Assembly: GCA_903928115.1 (NCBI GenBank)
Contig: CAIYPP010000007.1
Location: 62,001-126,000, forward strand
From: an uncultured Planctomycetota bacterium
Lineage (GTDB): Bacteria > Planctomycetota > UBA1135 > GCA-002686595
Length of the DNA stretch: 64,000 nt
Direction of reading: 5' to 3'
The notes beneath the pieces were generated by a model. That model was given only the letters and a program-made list of their open reading frames with translations, was not told where the DNA came from and did no database searches. The position numbers and the translations under genes were made by a program. Below, piece by piece: positions 1-9,052 of the stretch. Within the stretch, counting starts at the first letter, position 1. Each line of letters starts with the position of its first letter.

Positions 1-968
1 GCTCCCAGCGCGACGACGGCTCGTGGAATCCCGAGAACTACGTCGACCACCAATACTTGGACACGTGCCTTGCGCTGCTCTTCTTGAAGCGCGCGACGGC
101 TCGCGGCTCGGGCGAGAGCTCGAAGGCGGGCGTGTTCGAGATCGGTGATCCGAAGGCCGCCGTGCAGCTGCGCGCAACGGGCGACACTCCGCTCACGGTG
201 TGGGTGAGCGGCTTGTCCGACGAGGTGCACGCGCGCTTCCGACCGCAGGAGGGCTCCGACCTCGACGTCGTGAAGATCGAGTACTTCACGCGCTTCGAGG
301 GCGACAAGGACGCGATGCCCGCGCTCGCCGGCGCCGTCGAGGGTGCGCCCGCTCGCCGCACCGAGCTGCAACGCTTCGCGCTGCGCCATCGCTTCGATCG
401 CCGCGGCAAGTGGCTCGTCACCGCGAAGGTGCACCTGCGCGCCGCCGGTTCGTCGAACGTCGAGGTCGTCGAGTCGCCGGAGCTTGCGGTCACGATCGAT
501 GGCGTGATCGAGCCGGTGCGGCTCGAATACGCAGCGGACCGCGGGCGCAGCCTCTTTTATGGCGCGAAGTTCAAGGCCGAGAGCTCGACCGTCGAAGGCG
601 GCGAGGGCGGTCACCTCGCGTTCGACGGCAACCACGCGACGCGCTGGCGCTGCGCGAAGAACGACACGAACCCGTGGCTGCGCGTCACTCTGGAGCGGCC
701 CGCGCGCGCGGACGGGCTCCTGCTCTCGCATGGGCTCGCGCGGCTTTCGAACGCGGGCGCGCCGCGCGCGAAGCGCGTCGCCGTCGTCGTCAACAAGACT
801 CAGACCTTCGCCGTCGACATGCCCGACGACGTGCTCGCGAAAGCGCGGCTGTCGTTCGGCGAGCTGCTCAACGTGCGCGAAGTCGAAGTGCGCATCGTGT
901 CCAGCGAGGGCCGCGGCGGCGGCGAGCCGGTAGGGTTCTCCGAGCTGGAGCTGGTGAAAGGGCGCTAG
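1..968 (+). CDS. Secreted toroid-repeat protein with C-terminal F5/8-type (discoidin) domain, 5'-truncated
   Basis: This reading frame is open from the first bases of the window (first complete codon at base 3), so only the C-terminal part is present. The first residues end in DTCLALLFLKRA, a motif I associate with the last repeat of prenyltransferase/squalene-cyclase-like alpha-toroid domains in large planctomycete exported proteins. The last 140 or so residues look like a discoidin-type carbohydrate or protein-binding sandwich (FDGNHATRWRC, then a WLRVTLERPARADG segment). The substrate is unknown and there is no catalytic motif in the visible part. It ends 203 bp before the convergent sigma-factor gene. 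The domain calls are from motif memory; the partial status is seen directly. Confidence 0.6.
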   Translation, partial: SQRDDGSWNPENYVDHQYLDTCLALLFLKRATARGSGESSKAGVFEIGDPKAAVQLRATGDTPLTVWVSGLSDEVHARFRPQEGSDLDVVKIEYFTRFEGDKDAMPALAGAVEGAPARRTELQRFALRHRFDRRGKWLVTAKVHLRAAGSSNVEVVESPELAVTIDGVIEPVRLEYAADRGRSLFYGAKFKAESSTVEGGEGGHLAFDGNHATRWRCAKNDTNPWLRVTLERPARADGLLLSHGLARLSNAGAPRAKRVAVVVNKTQTFAVDMPDDVLAKARLSFGELLNVREVEVRIVSSEGRGGGEPVGFSELELVKGR

Positions 969-1171
969 GCCCCCGCGTTTGGGTGACGTGTCCGATTTGG
1001 ATTTCGAAGAAATCCCTGTCCGGCGTCGCTCGGTGATTCGTTTCCCTCAAAGTGAAAGCGTGCTGCGTCTCCGTCGGTCCTGTCCGTGGCCAAGAACGGC
1101 ACTCGGGTCGATTCGTGTCCGATCCCCTTGGTTCATGGATTGGGGACGCTTCGCAGCAATCCCCGCGCCGC

Positions 1172-1738
1172 CTAGTTGTGGCCGTCGGCTTCCATGCGCC
1201 GCGCCACTTCGTCGAGCGCGCGACGGAGCGACTTGCGCGCCGCTTCGGCCGTCGCGACGCCCAGCTCGGGCGCGATCTCGTCGTAGGAAGCGTCGAGCTC
1301 GAGGCGCAGGATCAGCGCGTTGCGCAGCGGCTCTTCCAGAGACGCGAGGGCGCGCTCATAGAGTTCTTGGCGTGCGAGCGCCTCGACGATGTCCGTTCCG
1401 TTCGGATCCGCAGGGCTGGGGTGTTCGGTGTCGGACTGCTGCTCCTGCCGACGGCGCAACTCGACGCGGCATACATCGATGGCGAGGTTGCGCGCGATCG
1501 TGCGCAAGTAGCCCCAGAACGCCGCGGGGGAGTCCCGATCGAAACTCCCGATGCCACTCCAAGCTCTCACGCAGACTTCCTGGACGAAGTCCGATGTCTC
1601 CCACAGCGCGCGAACTTCGCGCGGCAGCCGGCCACTGAGGTAGCGGTCGAGCGGCCCATACAGGCTCGAGAACAGCGCTTCCGCCGCAACGGCATCCCCG
1701 CGGCGGGCGGAGGCGATCAATTCTCGGGAGGGCAACAT
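1172..1738 (-). CDS. ECF-family RNA polymerase sigma factor
   Basis: This is a 188-residue sigma-70 family protein of ECF size. Region 2 is visible as a helix-rich stretch with LWETSDFVQEVCVRAW (the D-x-x-Q-E-V signature of core binding), and region 4 as the C-terminal helix-turn-helix SYDEIAPELGVATAEAARKS. I chose the ATG at 1738 (MLPSREL) because the upstream extension is Arg/Cys-rich, has no homologous look and would run into the divergent kinase gene. It is divergent from a Ser/Thr kinase gene with a 95-bp gap. Planctomycetes commonly encode an ECF factor beside a Pkn2-type kinase that replaces the usual anti-sigma factor, so the kinase may control this factor. That link is inference. Confidence 0.9.
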   Translation of the reverse strand: MLPSRELIASARRGDAVAAEALFSSLYGPLDRYLSGRLPREVRALWETSDFVQEVCVRAWSGIGSFDRDSPAAFWGYLRTIARNLAIDVCRVELRRRQEQQSDTEHPSPADPNGTDIVEALARQELYERALASLEEPLRNALILRLELDASYDEIAPELGVATAEAARKSLRRALDEVARRMEADGHN

Positions 1739-1833
1739 TCGCAATTCGCACGCCGCCACCGCACAATGCCGCACGCCGCGCGGGCCAGAGTGTGCGCGAT
1801 CCGCAGGTCCCCGGCAAGTGCGGAACGACAAAC

Positions 1834-4800
1834 ATGAACCCTGACTCGCAGACGCGTGAGCGATTGCTCGAGCAGATCCTGAGTGGCGAGACCGAACTCT
1901 CCGCCAAGGAACTGGAGTCGTTGTCGGAATCGCAGCGCGCCGCGCTTCAGCGGCTGTCAGGACTGCTAGGAACTCCTCGCCCTGCCGCGGAGCCGCGCCC
2001 GGAAGCGCGAGTGAAGAGCGAAGAGCTGATTCAGGCAGGCTTCCGCACCTTCGGCCTGCTCGGCAGCGGCGTGCATGCCTCGGTCTACGACGCCGAGGAC
2101 CTCACACTCGGTCGGCGCGTGGCCCTCAAGGTCGTGTACTCGGGCTGGAACGACGACGCCGCGCAGCGCACGTTCCTTCGCGAGGCGCGTACGCTCGCCC
2201 GCATCCAACACCGAAACGTCGTGTCCGTCTGGTCGGCGGCGGCGAGCGAAGGTCGATTGCTGATCGCGCTCGAGTTCATCGAGGGACGGAACCTGCGGCA
2301 GGTGCTCGCGGCGCGCGGCCCCCTGCCGGCGAACGAAGCCGTGCGGATCGCGCGCGACATCGCGCGCGCGCTCGAGGCCGTTCATGCCGCGGGGATCCTC
2401 CACCGCGACGTCAACCCGAACAATGTCATGCTCGAGTCCTCGGGCCGCGTGGTGCTGCTCGACTTCAGTGTCGCGCGCACGAAGGGCGGCGATGCGCTGC
2501 GCCGCGGTAGCACGCTCGGCTCGCCCGTGTTCGAGGCTCCCGAGGTACTCGCGGGCGAGTCGCCGAGCGAGCGCTCCGACGTCTATTCGCTCGGAATCCT
2601 GCTCCTGTGGATGTGCAGCGGCGCGAGCCCCTTCGAAGGCACCACCTGGGGCGACCTGCGCCGCAACGCACTCGAAGGGCGGCGGATTCCGCTCGCGAAG
2701 GTCGCGCCTGCCATGCCCGCTGGACTGCGCCGCATCGTCGAGCGGTGCCTCCAGCGCGAGCCTGCTGCGCGTACGCCGAGTGCGCAGGCGCTCGCCAAAG
2801 ACCTCGAGAACTTCCTACTGCGTCCGCGTCGAACTGGCATCGCGCTGCTCGGGCTCGCAGGCCTCCTCGGAATCGGAGCGCTGGCGTATGACCGCGGTGG
2901 CGCCGAGGTCCCGCAGGAGCTGCCGGTCGACGAAGCGGTGCAGGTCGAGAACTTCATCCAGCGCGACTTGCGCAACAAGACCGTCCACACCATGCGCGAG
3001 TGGCGCATGCTCGAAGCCCCGCGCGGCCTCGAGGATCTAGGTCCGCATCGCGAGGATCCGGCTGCCGACCTGGGCTTCGAGGGCAGGCGCCTGCGCGTGC
3101 CCGAGGAGTTCACGACGATCAGCGACGCCGTGATGGCGAGCGTGGACGGCGACGTGATCCTCATCGGTCCCGGCATCTACCGGGAGGCTGTGGACCTGCG
3201 CAACCGCGCGATCGCGGTCATCGGCGTCGAGGGGGCCGCGAACACGGTGATCGACGCGACGGGCTTCCGCGCGCCGGTGATCCACGTCGGCGACCCGACC
3301 CTGCCGCGCACCGATGGACGCCTGCGGGTCGCGCTGCGCGGGCTCGGCTGCACCGGTGGTTCCGGCGTCAACAAGCCCTCGACGTTCGCCGGAGGTGACT
3401 GGTACGGCGGCGGCATCGGCCTGTACGTCGACAAGGCCGATCTCACCGTCGAGGAATGCGCGATCTGGAACAACGGCCGCGCGGGCAGCACCTTCGGCGG
3501 CGGTTTCCTCTGCGTCGGCGGACCTGAGAGCGCCGTCACGTTGCGGCGCTGCCTGATCGCTGGAAACGGCGCTTGGGCCTGCGGCGGGGGCGTGATGTTT
3601 GATCAGGGTCGCGGACGCATCGAGCACTGCACGATCGTCGAGAACTACTCGGGCAACTTCCTCGGGCAACAGGGCGGCATCGGCATCGCCAACGGCGCGC
3701 AGATCGAAGTGCTCGATTCGCTCCTGTGGGGCAACTCGGGCGATCAGATCGGCATTTTTCAAGGCTACGGCGACGGCTGCGACACGCGCGTCGAACGCTC
3801 GTTGATCCAAGGCGCAGGCAACATCGGCACGACCTTCTCCAAGGAGCCGCGCTTCCGCGACGCGGGTGAGTTCGACTGGCGCATCGCCGAGGACTCGCCG
3901 GCGCGGCGCGAGCAGCTCGGGATCGGCTTCGAAGGACTGGACTCCGACCTCGGCGCCTTCCTCTGGGTCGCGCCCAAGGCAGGGCCCGAGCAGGCGCAGC
4001 TGCGCAGCGCGGGCGTACTCGCGGGCCTGCCCGCGGGCATCGAGAAGCTCGGCGCGACGCCGGACCTCCCCGCGGACGCGATCGCCGTGCGAGTGCCGGA
4101 AGATCATCCGACGGTTCAGGCCGCAATCGACGCCGCGCCCGCCGATGCGACCATCTCCATCGGTCCGGGCGTGTGGCGCGAGTCGTTGAGCTTGCCGCCG
4201 CGGGCATTGACCATCGTCGGACGAGCAGGCGCGGGCGCGACGGTGATCGACGCACGCGACGCGGCGGGCTCGGCCATCGACATCTCCTTCGCGCGCGAGC
4301 TCGAGCAGGACGTGGGAGTGCGCTTGCGCGGGCTCACGCTGCTCGGTGGCACCGGTCGACTGCTCGCGCCGCGCTCGCGCGCCGGGGGCGGCGTCTGCGT
4401 CAGCGGTCGCTGCAAGCTGGAAGTCGAGAGCTGCGTCCTGTGGCGCAATGGCCGACTCACCACGACCATCAAGGGCGGTAGCCTTTGGATCGGGCAGGGG
4501 GCCGCGATGTTGATGCGCGACTGTCTTATCGCAGAGAGCGAAGTCGAGATGACGGGCAGCGTCGCCGCCATCGAAGCAGGTCGGCTGACGCTCCAGCGCT
4601 GCACGCTCGTGCGCAACAACAGCTCGCCTCGCATCGGCGCTCCGTCCGCCGTCACGGTTGGTTCCGAGTCGTGGGTCGTCGTCGAAGAATCGATCCTGTG
4701 GGACAACAACGGCTCCCAGATCCGTCGCATGTCCGGCAACGACACCGCCCACGTCCAAGTCTCCAACAGCGTGATCGCTGGCGGCCACCTCGGCGAAGGC

Positions 4801-4902
4801 GTGCTCGACATCGATCCGCTCTTCGCCAACCCCTCCGACGCCGACTGGCGCCTCTCGCCCGCCTCTCCGCCCGAGGTCCGCTCCCTCGGCGCGCTGCGCT
4901 GA
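1834..4902 (+). CDS. Membrane Ser/Thr protein kinase with extracytoplasmic double parallel beta-helix sensor
   Basis: This is a 1022-residue protein. Residues 73-330 form a Hanks-type kinase: Gly-rich loop LLGSGVHASV (75-84), VALK with Lys99, the HRD loop at 190-192 and an APE motif near 235. A membrane segment at about 335-352 is followed by two copies of a right-handed parallel beta-helix unit, each opening with a VPE-x(4)-T-x-x-x-A motif and an IxIGPGxxRE turn (about 405 and 753). Two active-site positions are unusual: the catalytic loop reads HRDVNPNN, with Asn where HRDxKxxN kinases have Lys, and the DFG motif is DFS. It may be weakly active or a pseudokinase. The ATG at 1834 is preferred over an in-frame ATG at 1792 because it removes a short non-conserved extension. 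It probably senses a cell-surface polymer and signals to the divergent ECF factor (inference). Confidence 0.85.
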   Translation: MNPDSQTRERLLEQILSGETELSAKELESLSESQRAALQRLSGLLGTPRPAAEPRPEARVKSEELIQAGFRTFGLLGSGVHASVYDAEDLTLGRRVALKVVYSGWNDDAAQRTFLREARTLARIQHRNVVSVWSAAASEGRLLIALEFIEGRNLRQVLAARGPLPANEAVRIARDIARALEAVHAAGILHRDVNPNNVMLESSGRVVLLDFSVARTKGGDALRRGSTLGSPVFEAPEVLAGESPSERSDVYSLGILLLWMCSGASPFEGTTWGDLRRNALEGRRIPLAKVAPAMPAGLRRIVERCLQREPAARTPSAQALAKDLENFLLRPRRTGIALLGLAGLLGIGALAYDRGGAEVPQELPVDEAVQVENFIQRDLRNKTVHTMREWRMLEAPRGLEDLGPHREDPAADLGFEGRRLRVPEEFTTISDAVMASVDGDVILIGPGIYREAVDLRNRAIAVIGVEGAANTVIDATGFRAPVIHVGDPTLPRTDGRLRVALRGLGCTGGSGVNKPSTFAGGDWYGGGIGLYVDKADLTVEECAIWNNGRAGSTFGGGFLCVGGPESAVTLRRCLIAGNGAWACGGGVMFDQGRGRIEHCTIVENYSGNFLGQQGGIGIANGAQIEVLDSLLWGNSGDQIGIFQGYGDGCDTRVERSLIQGAGNIGTTFSKEPRFRDAGEFDWRIAEDSPARREQLGIGFEGLDSDLGAFLWVAPKAGPEQAQLRSAGVLAGLPAGIEKLGATPDLPADAIAVRVPEDHPTVQAAIDAAPADATISIGPGVWRESLSLPPRALTIVGRAGAGATVIDARDAAGSAIDISFARELEQDVGVRLRGLTLLGGTGRLLAPRSRAGGGVCVSGRCKLEVESCVLWRNGRLTTTIKGGSLWIGQGAAMLMRDCLIAESEVEMTGSVAAIEAGRLTLQRCTLVRNNSSPRIGAPSAVTVGSESWVVVEESILWDNNGSQIRRMSGNDTAHVQVSNSVIAGGHLGEGVLDIDPLFANPSDADWRLSPASPPEVRSLGALR

Positions 4903-5047
4903 GGGCCGCGTCGGGTTCCGCCGTCGTTCTCCAGCTGCGGGTCCCCTGCGCGCGGCGGGGCGTTGGGAAGCTCTCCGCCCGCCGCGTCCATGCGCGTGGA
5001 CGGGGGCTTGACGCTTCGGATGGGGGTAGTTAGGCTTCGCGACGCCA

Positions 5048-5063
5048 TTTTTAGCTCTAAAAA
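5048..5063. promoter_or_regulatory. AT-rich inverted repeat upstream of glnA
   Basis: A perfect 7-bp inverted repeat (TTTTTAG / CTAAAAA) with a 2-bp spacer lies 104 bp before the glutamine synthetase start. It stands out as AT-only sequence in very GC-rich DNA. It could be an operator, or part of the promoter. It has no G+C stem, so I do not call it a terminator. I found no convincing sigma-54 promoter (GG-N10-GC) beside it. Confidence 0.3.
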
Positions 5064-5167
5064 GTCGTGGCTAAGGCTTGAGGGCCTTCCCACAAGGCTT
5101 TGGGGCTGGGAATGAGAGCTCTGCGACCCGGCGGACACCCCCTGCCGACAACCCCCGAGAGGTTTTG

Positions 5168-6610
5168 ATGACTGCTCCGACCAGCCTGCGAACGTTCCTC
5201 GAGATCCCCTACGACCAGATGGAGGTGATGAACCTCGAGGCCAAGGCCCAGCGCATCGACCGCGTCGATGCGGAGAAGGTCAAGAAGGAGCGCATCAAGT
5301 ACCTCGAGAGCGAGAAGCGCATCAAGGCCGTCACCGTGTGCTTCACCGACCTCGAAGGTCGCCTGCACATGCTCGACTACGACAAGAAGTTCCTGCTGAA
5401 GAGCTTCGACAACCTGACCTTCGACGGCAGCTCGATCCGCGGCTTCTCGGTACAGGCGGAGAGCGACCTGCGTCTGGGCATCGACTGGTCGGCCTTCTAC
5501 TGGCTGCCGTCGGACGTCTTCGGACCGGGCAAGGTGCTCGTGTTCGGTGAAGTCTTTGGGCGCGATGGCAGGACCTACGAGGGCGACTTGCGCGGCTGTC
5601 TGAAGAAGTTCCTCGCCGAGCGCTTCGAGAAGGATGGCTCGATCTGCTACGCCGCCAACGAGATCGAGGGCTTCCTCTTCAAGGGCCGCGATGCCGAGCG
5701 CCACTTCCACGAGACCGGCCGCTTCGAGTACGTCTCGACCGGCGGCTACTACCACTCGCTGCCCTCCGACCCGCTGCGCACGTTCATCGACGCCGCCGCG
5801 GAGGCGCAGCGCGCGATGGGCTTCACCAACGAGAAGGACCACCCGGAGGTCGCGCCGAGCCAGTTCGAGATGAACTTCTCCTACGCGGAGGCACTGATCG
5901 CCGCGGACCAGTTCCAGCTCTACAAGCTGCTCTGCCGCCAGATCGCCGCTCGCATGGACATGACGGCGTCGTTCCTGCCCAAGCCCGTGGTCGGCATCAA
6001 CGGCTCGGGCGCGCACACGAACATCTCGGTGGGCAAGGGCAAGACGAACCTCTTCTACGACAAGAAGGGGCAAGACGGCGTGTCGAAGCTCGCCTGGCAG
6101 TTCATCGACCGCACGCTCAACGCGGGCTCGGACCTCTGCCTCGTGCTCAACCCCAGCGTCAACGCCTACCGCCGCCTCGACCCGCACTTCGAGGCCCCCA
6201 ACCAGATCAAGGTCTCGCCGGTCGACCGCGGCTCGATGATCCGCATCCCGCTCGGCAACGAGAAGAGCGCGCGCATCGAGGTTCGCTCGGTCGGCCCCGA
6301 CACCAACATCTACATGACGCTCTACGCGCTCTTCCGCACGGGCTTCGAAGGCCCCGACGCGGACGCGAAGGACGAAGCCAAGCGCACGCGCACGCGCTTC
6401 CTCCCCGACAACATCTTCGACAGCATCCGCCTCTTCAAGCAGAGCGAGTGGATGCGCCAGCTCTTCGGCGAGCGCGTGCACGACAAGTTTGCCGAGCTCA
6501 AGCTCGCGCAGGCGGAACGCTGCCCGAAGGCCCTCGGCACGATGGTCAAGGCCTCCGAGGTGCAGTTCCACCACGAGGTCACGAACCAGTACCTCTGGAA
6601 CCGCTTCTAA
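5168..6610 (+). CDS. glnA: Type I glutamine synthetase family protein
   Basis: A 480-residue enzyme expected to make glutamine from glutamate, ammonia and ATP in the cytoplasm. Family marks are DGSSIRGF in the beta-grasp region, the ATP-binding segment KPVVGINGSGAHTN, and the glutamate/ATP loop NPSVNAYRRL followed by RIEVRSVGPDTN. The length fits GS type I. The C-terminus has no NLYxLP motif, so the adenylylation tyrosine of proteobacterial GlnA is missing; the equivalent region reads LPDNIFDSIRLF. The family also contains gamma-glutamylpolyamine synthetases, so another amine acceptor is possible. The ATG at 5168 is preceded by GAGAGG at a good distance, which decides it over an upstream in-frame start at 5078. 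It is a single gene ended by a strong hairpin. Confidence 0.9.
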   Translation: MTAPTSLRTFLEIPYDQMEVMNLEAKAQRIDRVDAEKVKKERIKYLESEKRIKAVTVCFTDLEGRLHMLDYDKKFLLKSFDNLTFDGSSIRGFSVQAESDLRLGIDWSAFYWLPSDVFGPGKVLVFGEVFGRDGRTYEGDLRGCLKKFLAERFEKDGSICYAANEIEGFLFKGRDAERHFHETGRFEYVSTGGYYHSLPSDPLRTFIDAAAEAQRAMGFTNEKDHPEVAPSQFEMNFSYAEALIAADQFQLYKLLCRQIAARMDMTASFLPKPVVGINGSGAHTNISVGKGKTNLFYDKKGQDGVSKLAWQFIDRTLNAGSDLCLVLNPSVNAYRRLDPHFEAPNQIKVSPVDRGSMIRIPLGNEKSARIEVRSVGPDTNIYMTLYALFRTGFEGPDADAKDEAKRTRTRFLPDNIFDSIRLFKQSEWMRQLFGERVHDKFAELKLAQAERCPKALGTMVKASEVQFHHEVTNQYLWNRF

Positions 6611-6630
6611 TCGAGCGCCAAGGTCGACAT

Positions 6631-6684
6631 GGTGCCCCTCGTCCTGCGCGCTTCACGCGCTCGGCGAGGGGCGCCATTCTTTCC
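6631..6684. terminator. Bidirectional hairpin terminator between glnA and the haemoglobin gene
   Basis: An 11-bp stem GGTGCCCCTCG / CGAGGGGCGCC (one G-T wobble) encloses a smaller GCGCG/CGCGC stem and is followed on the plus strand by ATTCTTTCC. It lies 20 bp past the glnA stop and just beyond the stop of the convergent haemoglobin gene, so it can serve both. Confidence 0.75.
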
Positions 6685-6697
6685 ACGCGCCTACGGC

Positions 6698-7057
6698 TTA
6701 CTTGAACAAGACCTCGTTCTTCAGCGAATAGAGGATCGCCAACACTTCGCGACGCTCGCCCTCGCCGATGCCGTGTTGTTCGAGAACCTTCAGCACGTCG
6801 TCGATGGCGGCGACCAGCTCGCGCTCGTTCAGGTTCATTCCCTTGTGCGCCGTCGGCATGTCGCGCCCTTGGTACTGCTCGGGGCCACCCGTCCCCATGC
6901 CAAAGAAGTCACGCACGTTGGTCTCGAGCTTGGCTGCGTCGATGATCTCGAAGCGCGTCTTGATGATGGGGTTGGCGAGGTGCGCTCGGACGATGTCGCG
7001 GGCGATGGAGGCCACCTTCGGTGCGCCGCCGAGTCGTTCATAGAGGCTCTTCGTCAT
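6698..7057 (-). CDS. Truncated haemoglobin, group 1 (TrHbN-like)
   Basis: A 119-residue 2-on-2 globin with the N-terminal SLYERLGG helix and the proximal histidine at residue 71 in the PTAHKGMNL motif typical of group 1. Members bind O2 or NO and often act as NO dioxygenases. The ATG at 7057 is used because the upstream in-frame extension to 7129 has no globin similarity. It lies 105 bp downstream of the STAND regulator gene and on the same strand, so the two may be co-transcribed. The NO-detoxification role is family knowledge, not shown here. Confidence 0.9.
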   Translation of the reverse strand: MTKSLYERLGGAPKVASIARDIVRAHLANPIIKTRFEIIDAAKLETNVRDFFGMGTGGPEQYQGRDMPTAHKGMNLNERELVAAIDDVLKVLEQHGIGEGERREVLAILYSLKNEVLFK

Positions 7058-7162
7058 GGGGAGGCTGGTCCTGATCGGTGTTTGGTTCGGTCCTCGGCGC
7101 ACCCTAGATACGCGGATGGCTGGCTGCATGAGGCGCGCATGAGATCGCGCACCCCCAGAGCC

Positions 7163-9052
7163 TCAAGAAACGAGTCGGTAGCCGCGGCCCCGCACGGTGA
7201 TCAGCGCGCTCGAACTCGGACCGAGCTTCTTGCGTAGGGCCAGTACGACCACATCCACGACGTTGCTGCCGACGGAACTCTGCCGCTCGCCCCAAACCTC
7301 GTCCAAGATCTGTTCGCGCCCGACGATCGCGCCGTTGGCGCGCCGCAACGACTTCATGACTCCGAATTCGAGTTGCGTCAGCGGAATGCATGCGCCGCCG
7401 ACGAGTACCTGCTGAGAGGCCTCGTCCAGCTCGAACTCGTCCTGCATCCGCAGCTCACGCCGTACCAACTGTCGCAACCACGCGTCGACCGAGCCCGGTC
7501 CGAAGCGCAGGATCGCAGTCGACTGCGGCAGACCTTGGTCGGCGCAGACGCTCTCGAATCCGAGCTCTTGGGCGGCCGACGCGTACGGCATGAGTTCCGA
7601 TACGGCCAGATACACCCTCCGGAGTGAGGGGCGCAGCTCCAAGTACGCGCGCTTGACGTCCAACCAGCACGCGGCCTGCACGGACGAGGGAGCCTCTCCG
7701 GTCTCGAGTCCGAGCCAGCGGCGAAGGAAGAGTGCCTTGCGGGGCTCGAGGGGATGCTCCGCGGCAAGGTGCGCCGTCCATGCGCGTGTCATGGGATCGA
7801 CAGCGAGCGCGGTGGGCGGAGCCGATGCCGCATCGAACATCGAGTAGTACCCGACGATCTCGCGGCTTGCGTTGCGCACGACTCGGAACGAAGTCGGCAT
7901 CGCACGCCACCAATGCTCGGACAGGGCTCGTCCAGCAGCACCGTCGTGGCGACCCGCGATCGAAAGCACCGTGTCCCGATCCTCCGGCCGCGCACGCTCT
8001 ACGGCGAGCTGTTGCTGCGCGACGGGGAAGAAAGCCTCGCGCACGATGGGATTGTCGACGAGGTAGATGACGTCTGCCGTGTAGCGCCAGAGGTCCGAAG
8101 CGGAGATCTGATCCGCGGTCCGCTCGAGCTCGCGCCATGCTGCGCGTCGGTATCCCGTGAAGCGTGCGGGGTCGGACGCGCGGAGGCGTTGAGCGATGGC
8201 TTCTTGGACCGCTGGGTGGAGGACCAAGCCGTCCTTGCGCGACTCGACGACGGGGGAGCGCTCGAGCCGTTCGTACAGCGAAGCCGCACTCGCTTCGCCG
8301 CACAGCGCCGACAAGAGTCCGAGCGTGAGCCGCCGAACGGTGGACATCGCTTCCAATGCGGTCCGCAGCGGAAGGTCCGAACCATCGAGGAAGTAGCCCG
8401 AGAGCTGCTGCACGACTTCGTGCATCGCCAAATCGCCGGGGTATTCGCCGCTGCGATGCCGCGCTATGGCGGCTGCAAGGCGCAGCGCGAGCGGGTGCCC
8501 CTGAGCAAAGTCGAGGATGCGCCCCATCTCGGGCTCCGAGATGCCTGCCTGTTGCAGCAGGCCGCGCGACGCCGTCGCGTCGAGCTCACGCACGCGCAGG
8601 CTGGCGTGCAGCCCCTCGGCCGCGAGCCAGGCGGGATTGGGTGCGCAACGCGAGCACAGCACCAACTTGAGAGCCGGATTCTGCGGTGAGAGGTGCTCGC
8701 GGAGCCAAGCATCGAGCAGAAGGAACAGGTCGTAGTTGTCGAGGCATACGATCCCCGACAGATCGCCGTTGCTTTGGGCCTTCAATCCAGCAGCGGCGAG
8801 CGCGCTCATCAGACCTTGCTCGGTGGGCTCGATCGTGCTGCAGTCGAGCACGTGCACGACTCTCCCATTGCGCAGCGCATGGGAAGCGAGCGCCCGCAGC
8901 AAGCTCGTCTTGCCGATGCCGGGCACGCCGTACACATGCACGATGGACGGACCCTCGGGCTTCAGCAGGAGCAGCAGCTCGTCGAGCTCGGCCGCGCGTC
9001 CGAGCGGCGGAAGCTCGTCGACGAGCTTGCTGGGCGATGGATCGAGACTCAT
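7163..9052 (-). CDS. STAND-type NTPase with C-terminal OmpR/PhoB-type winged helix
   Basis: A 629-residue regulator. A P-loop GVPGIGKTS at about 42-50 and a hydrophobic Walker B-like segment IVCLDNYDL mark an AAA/NB-ARC (STAND) ATPase. The central part is helical with no recognised repeats. The last 95 residues are a trans_reg_C winged helix (LTQLEFGVMKSL, then VWGERQSSVGSNVVDVVV and ending RGRGYRLVS). The layout resembles an inverted AfsR/SARP regulator: ATPase first, DNA-binding domain last. The ATG at 9052 starts just before the conserved part; an upstream extension to 9301 is compositionally non-coding. Its target is unknown. The downstream haemoglobin gene is the obvious candidate (inference). 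Confidence 0.8.
   Translation of the reverse strand: MSLDPSPSKLVDELPPLGRAAELDELLLLLKPEGPSIVHVYGVPGIGKTSLLRALASHALRNGRVVHVLDCSTIEPTEQGLMSALAAAGLKAQSNGDLSGIVCLDNYDLFLLLDAWLREHLSPQNPALKLVLCSRCAPNPAWLAAEGLHASLRVRELDATASRGLLQQAGISEPEMGRILDFAQGHPLALRLAAAIARHRSGEYPGDLAMHEVVQQLSGYFLDGSDLPLRTALEAMSTVRRLTLGLLSALCGEASAASLYERLERSPVVESRKDGLVLHPAVQEAIAQRLRASDPARFTGYRRAAWRELERTADQISASDLWRYTADVIYLVDNPIVREAFFPVAQQQLAVERARPEDRDTVLSIAGRHDGAAGRALSEHWWRAMPTSFRVVRNASREIVGYYSMFDAASAPPTALAVDPMTRAWTAHLAAEHPLEPRKALFLRRWLGLETGEAPSSVQAACWLDVKRAYLELRPSLRRVYLAVSELMPYASAAQELGFESVCADQGLPQSTAILRFGPGSVDAWLRQLVRRELRMQDEFELDEASQQVLVGGACIPLTQLEFGVMKSLRRANGAIVGREQILDEVWGERQSSVGSNVVDVVVLALRKKLGPSSSALITVRGRGYRLVS

Noticed and set aside
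3037-4788. 583-codon open frame on the minus strand
   Set aside because: It is antisense to the kinase beta-helix region, is rich in Arg/Ala/Asp/His as expected for a shadow in GC-rich DNA, and shows no domain.
5060-5100. Possible sigma-54 promoter upstream of glnA
   Set aside because: No pair of GG and GC dinucleotides with the right spacing and context could be found.
5057-6574. 505-codon open frame on the minus strand across glnA
   Set aside because: It is a Leu/Val/Glu/Arg-rich mirror of the conserved glutamine synthetase gene without any recognisable motif.
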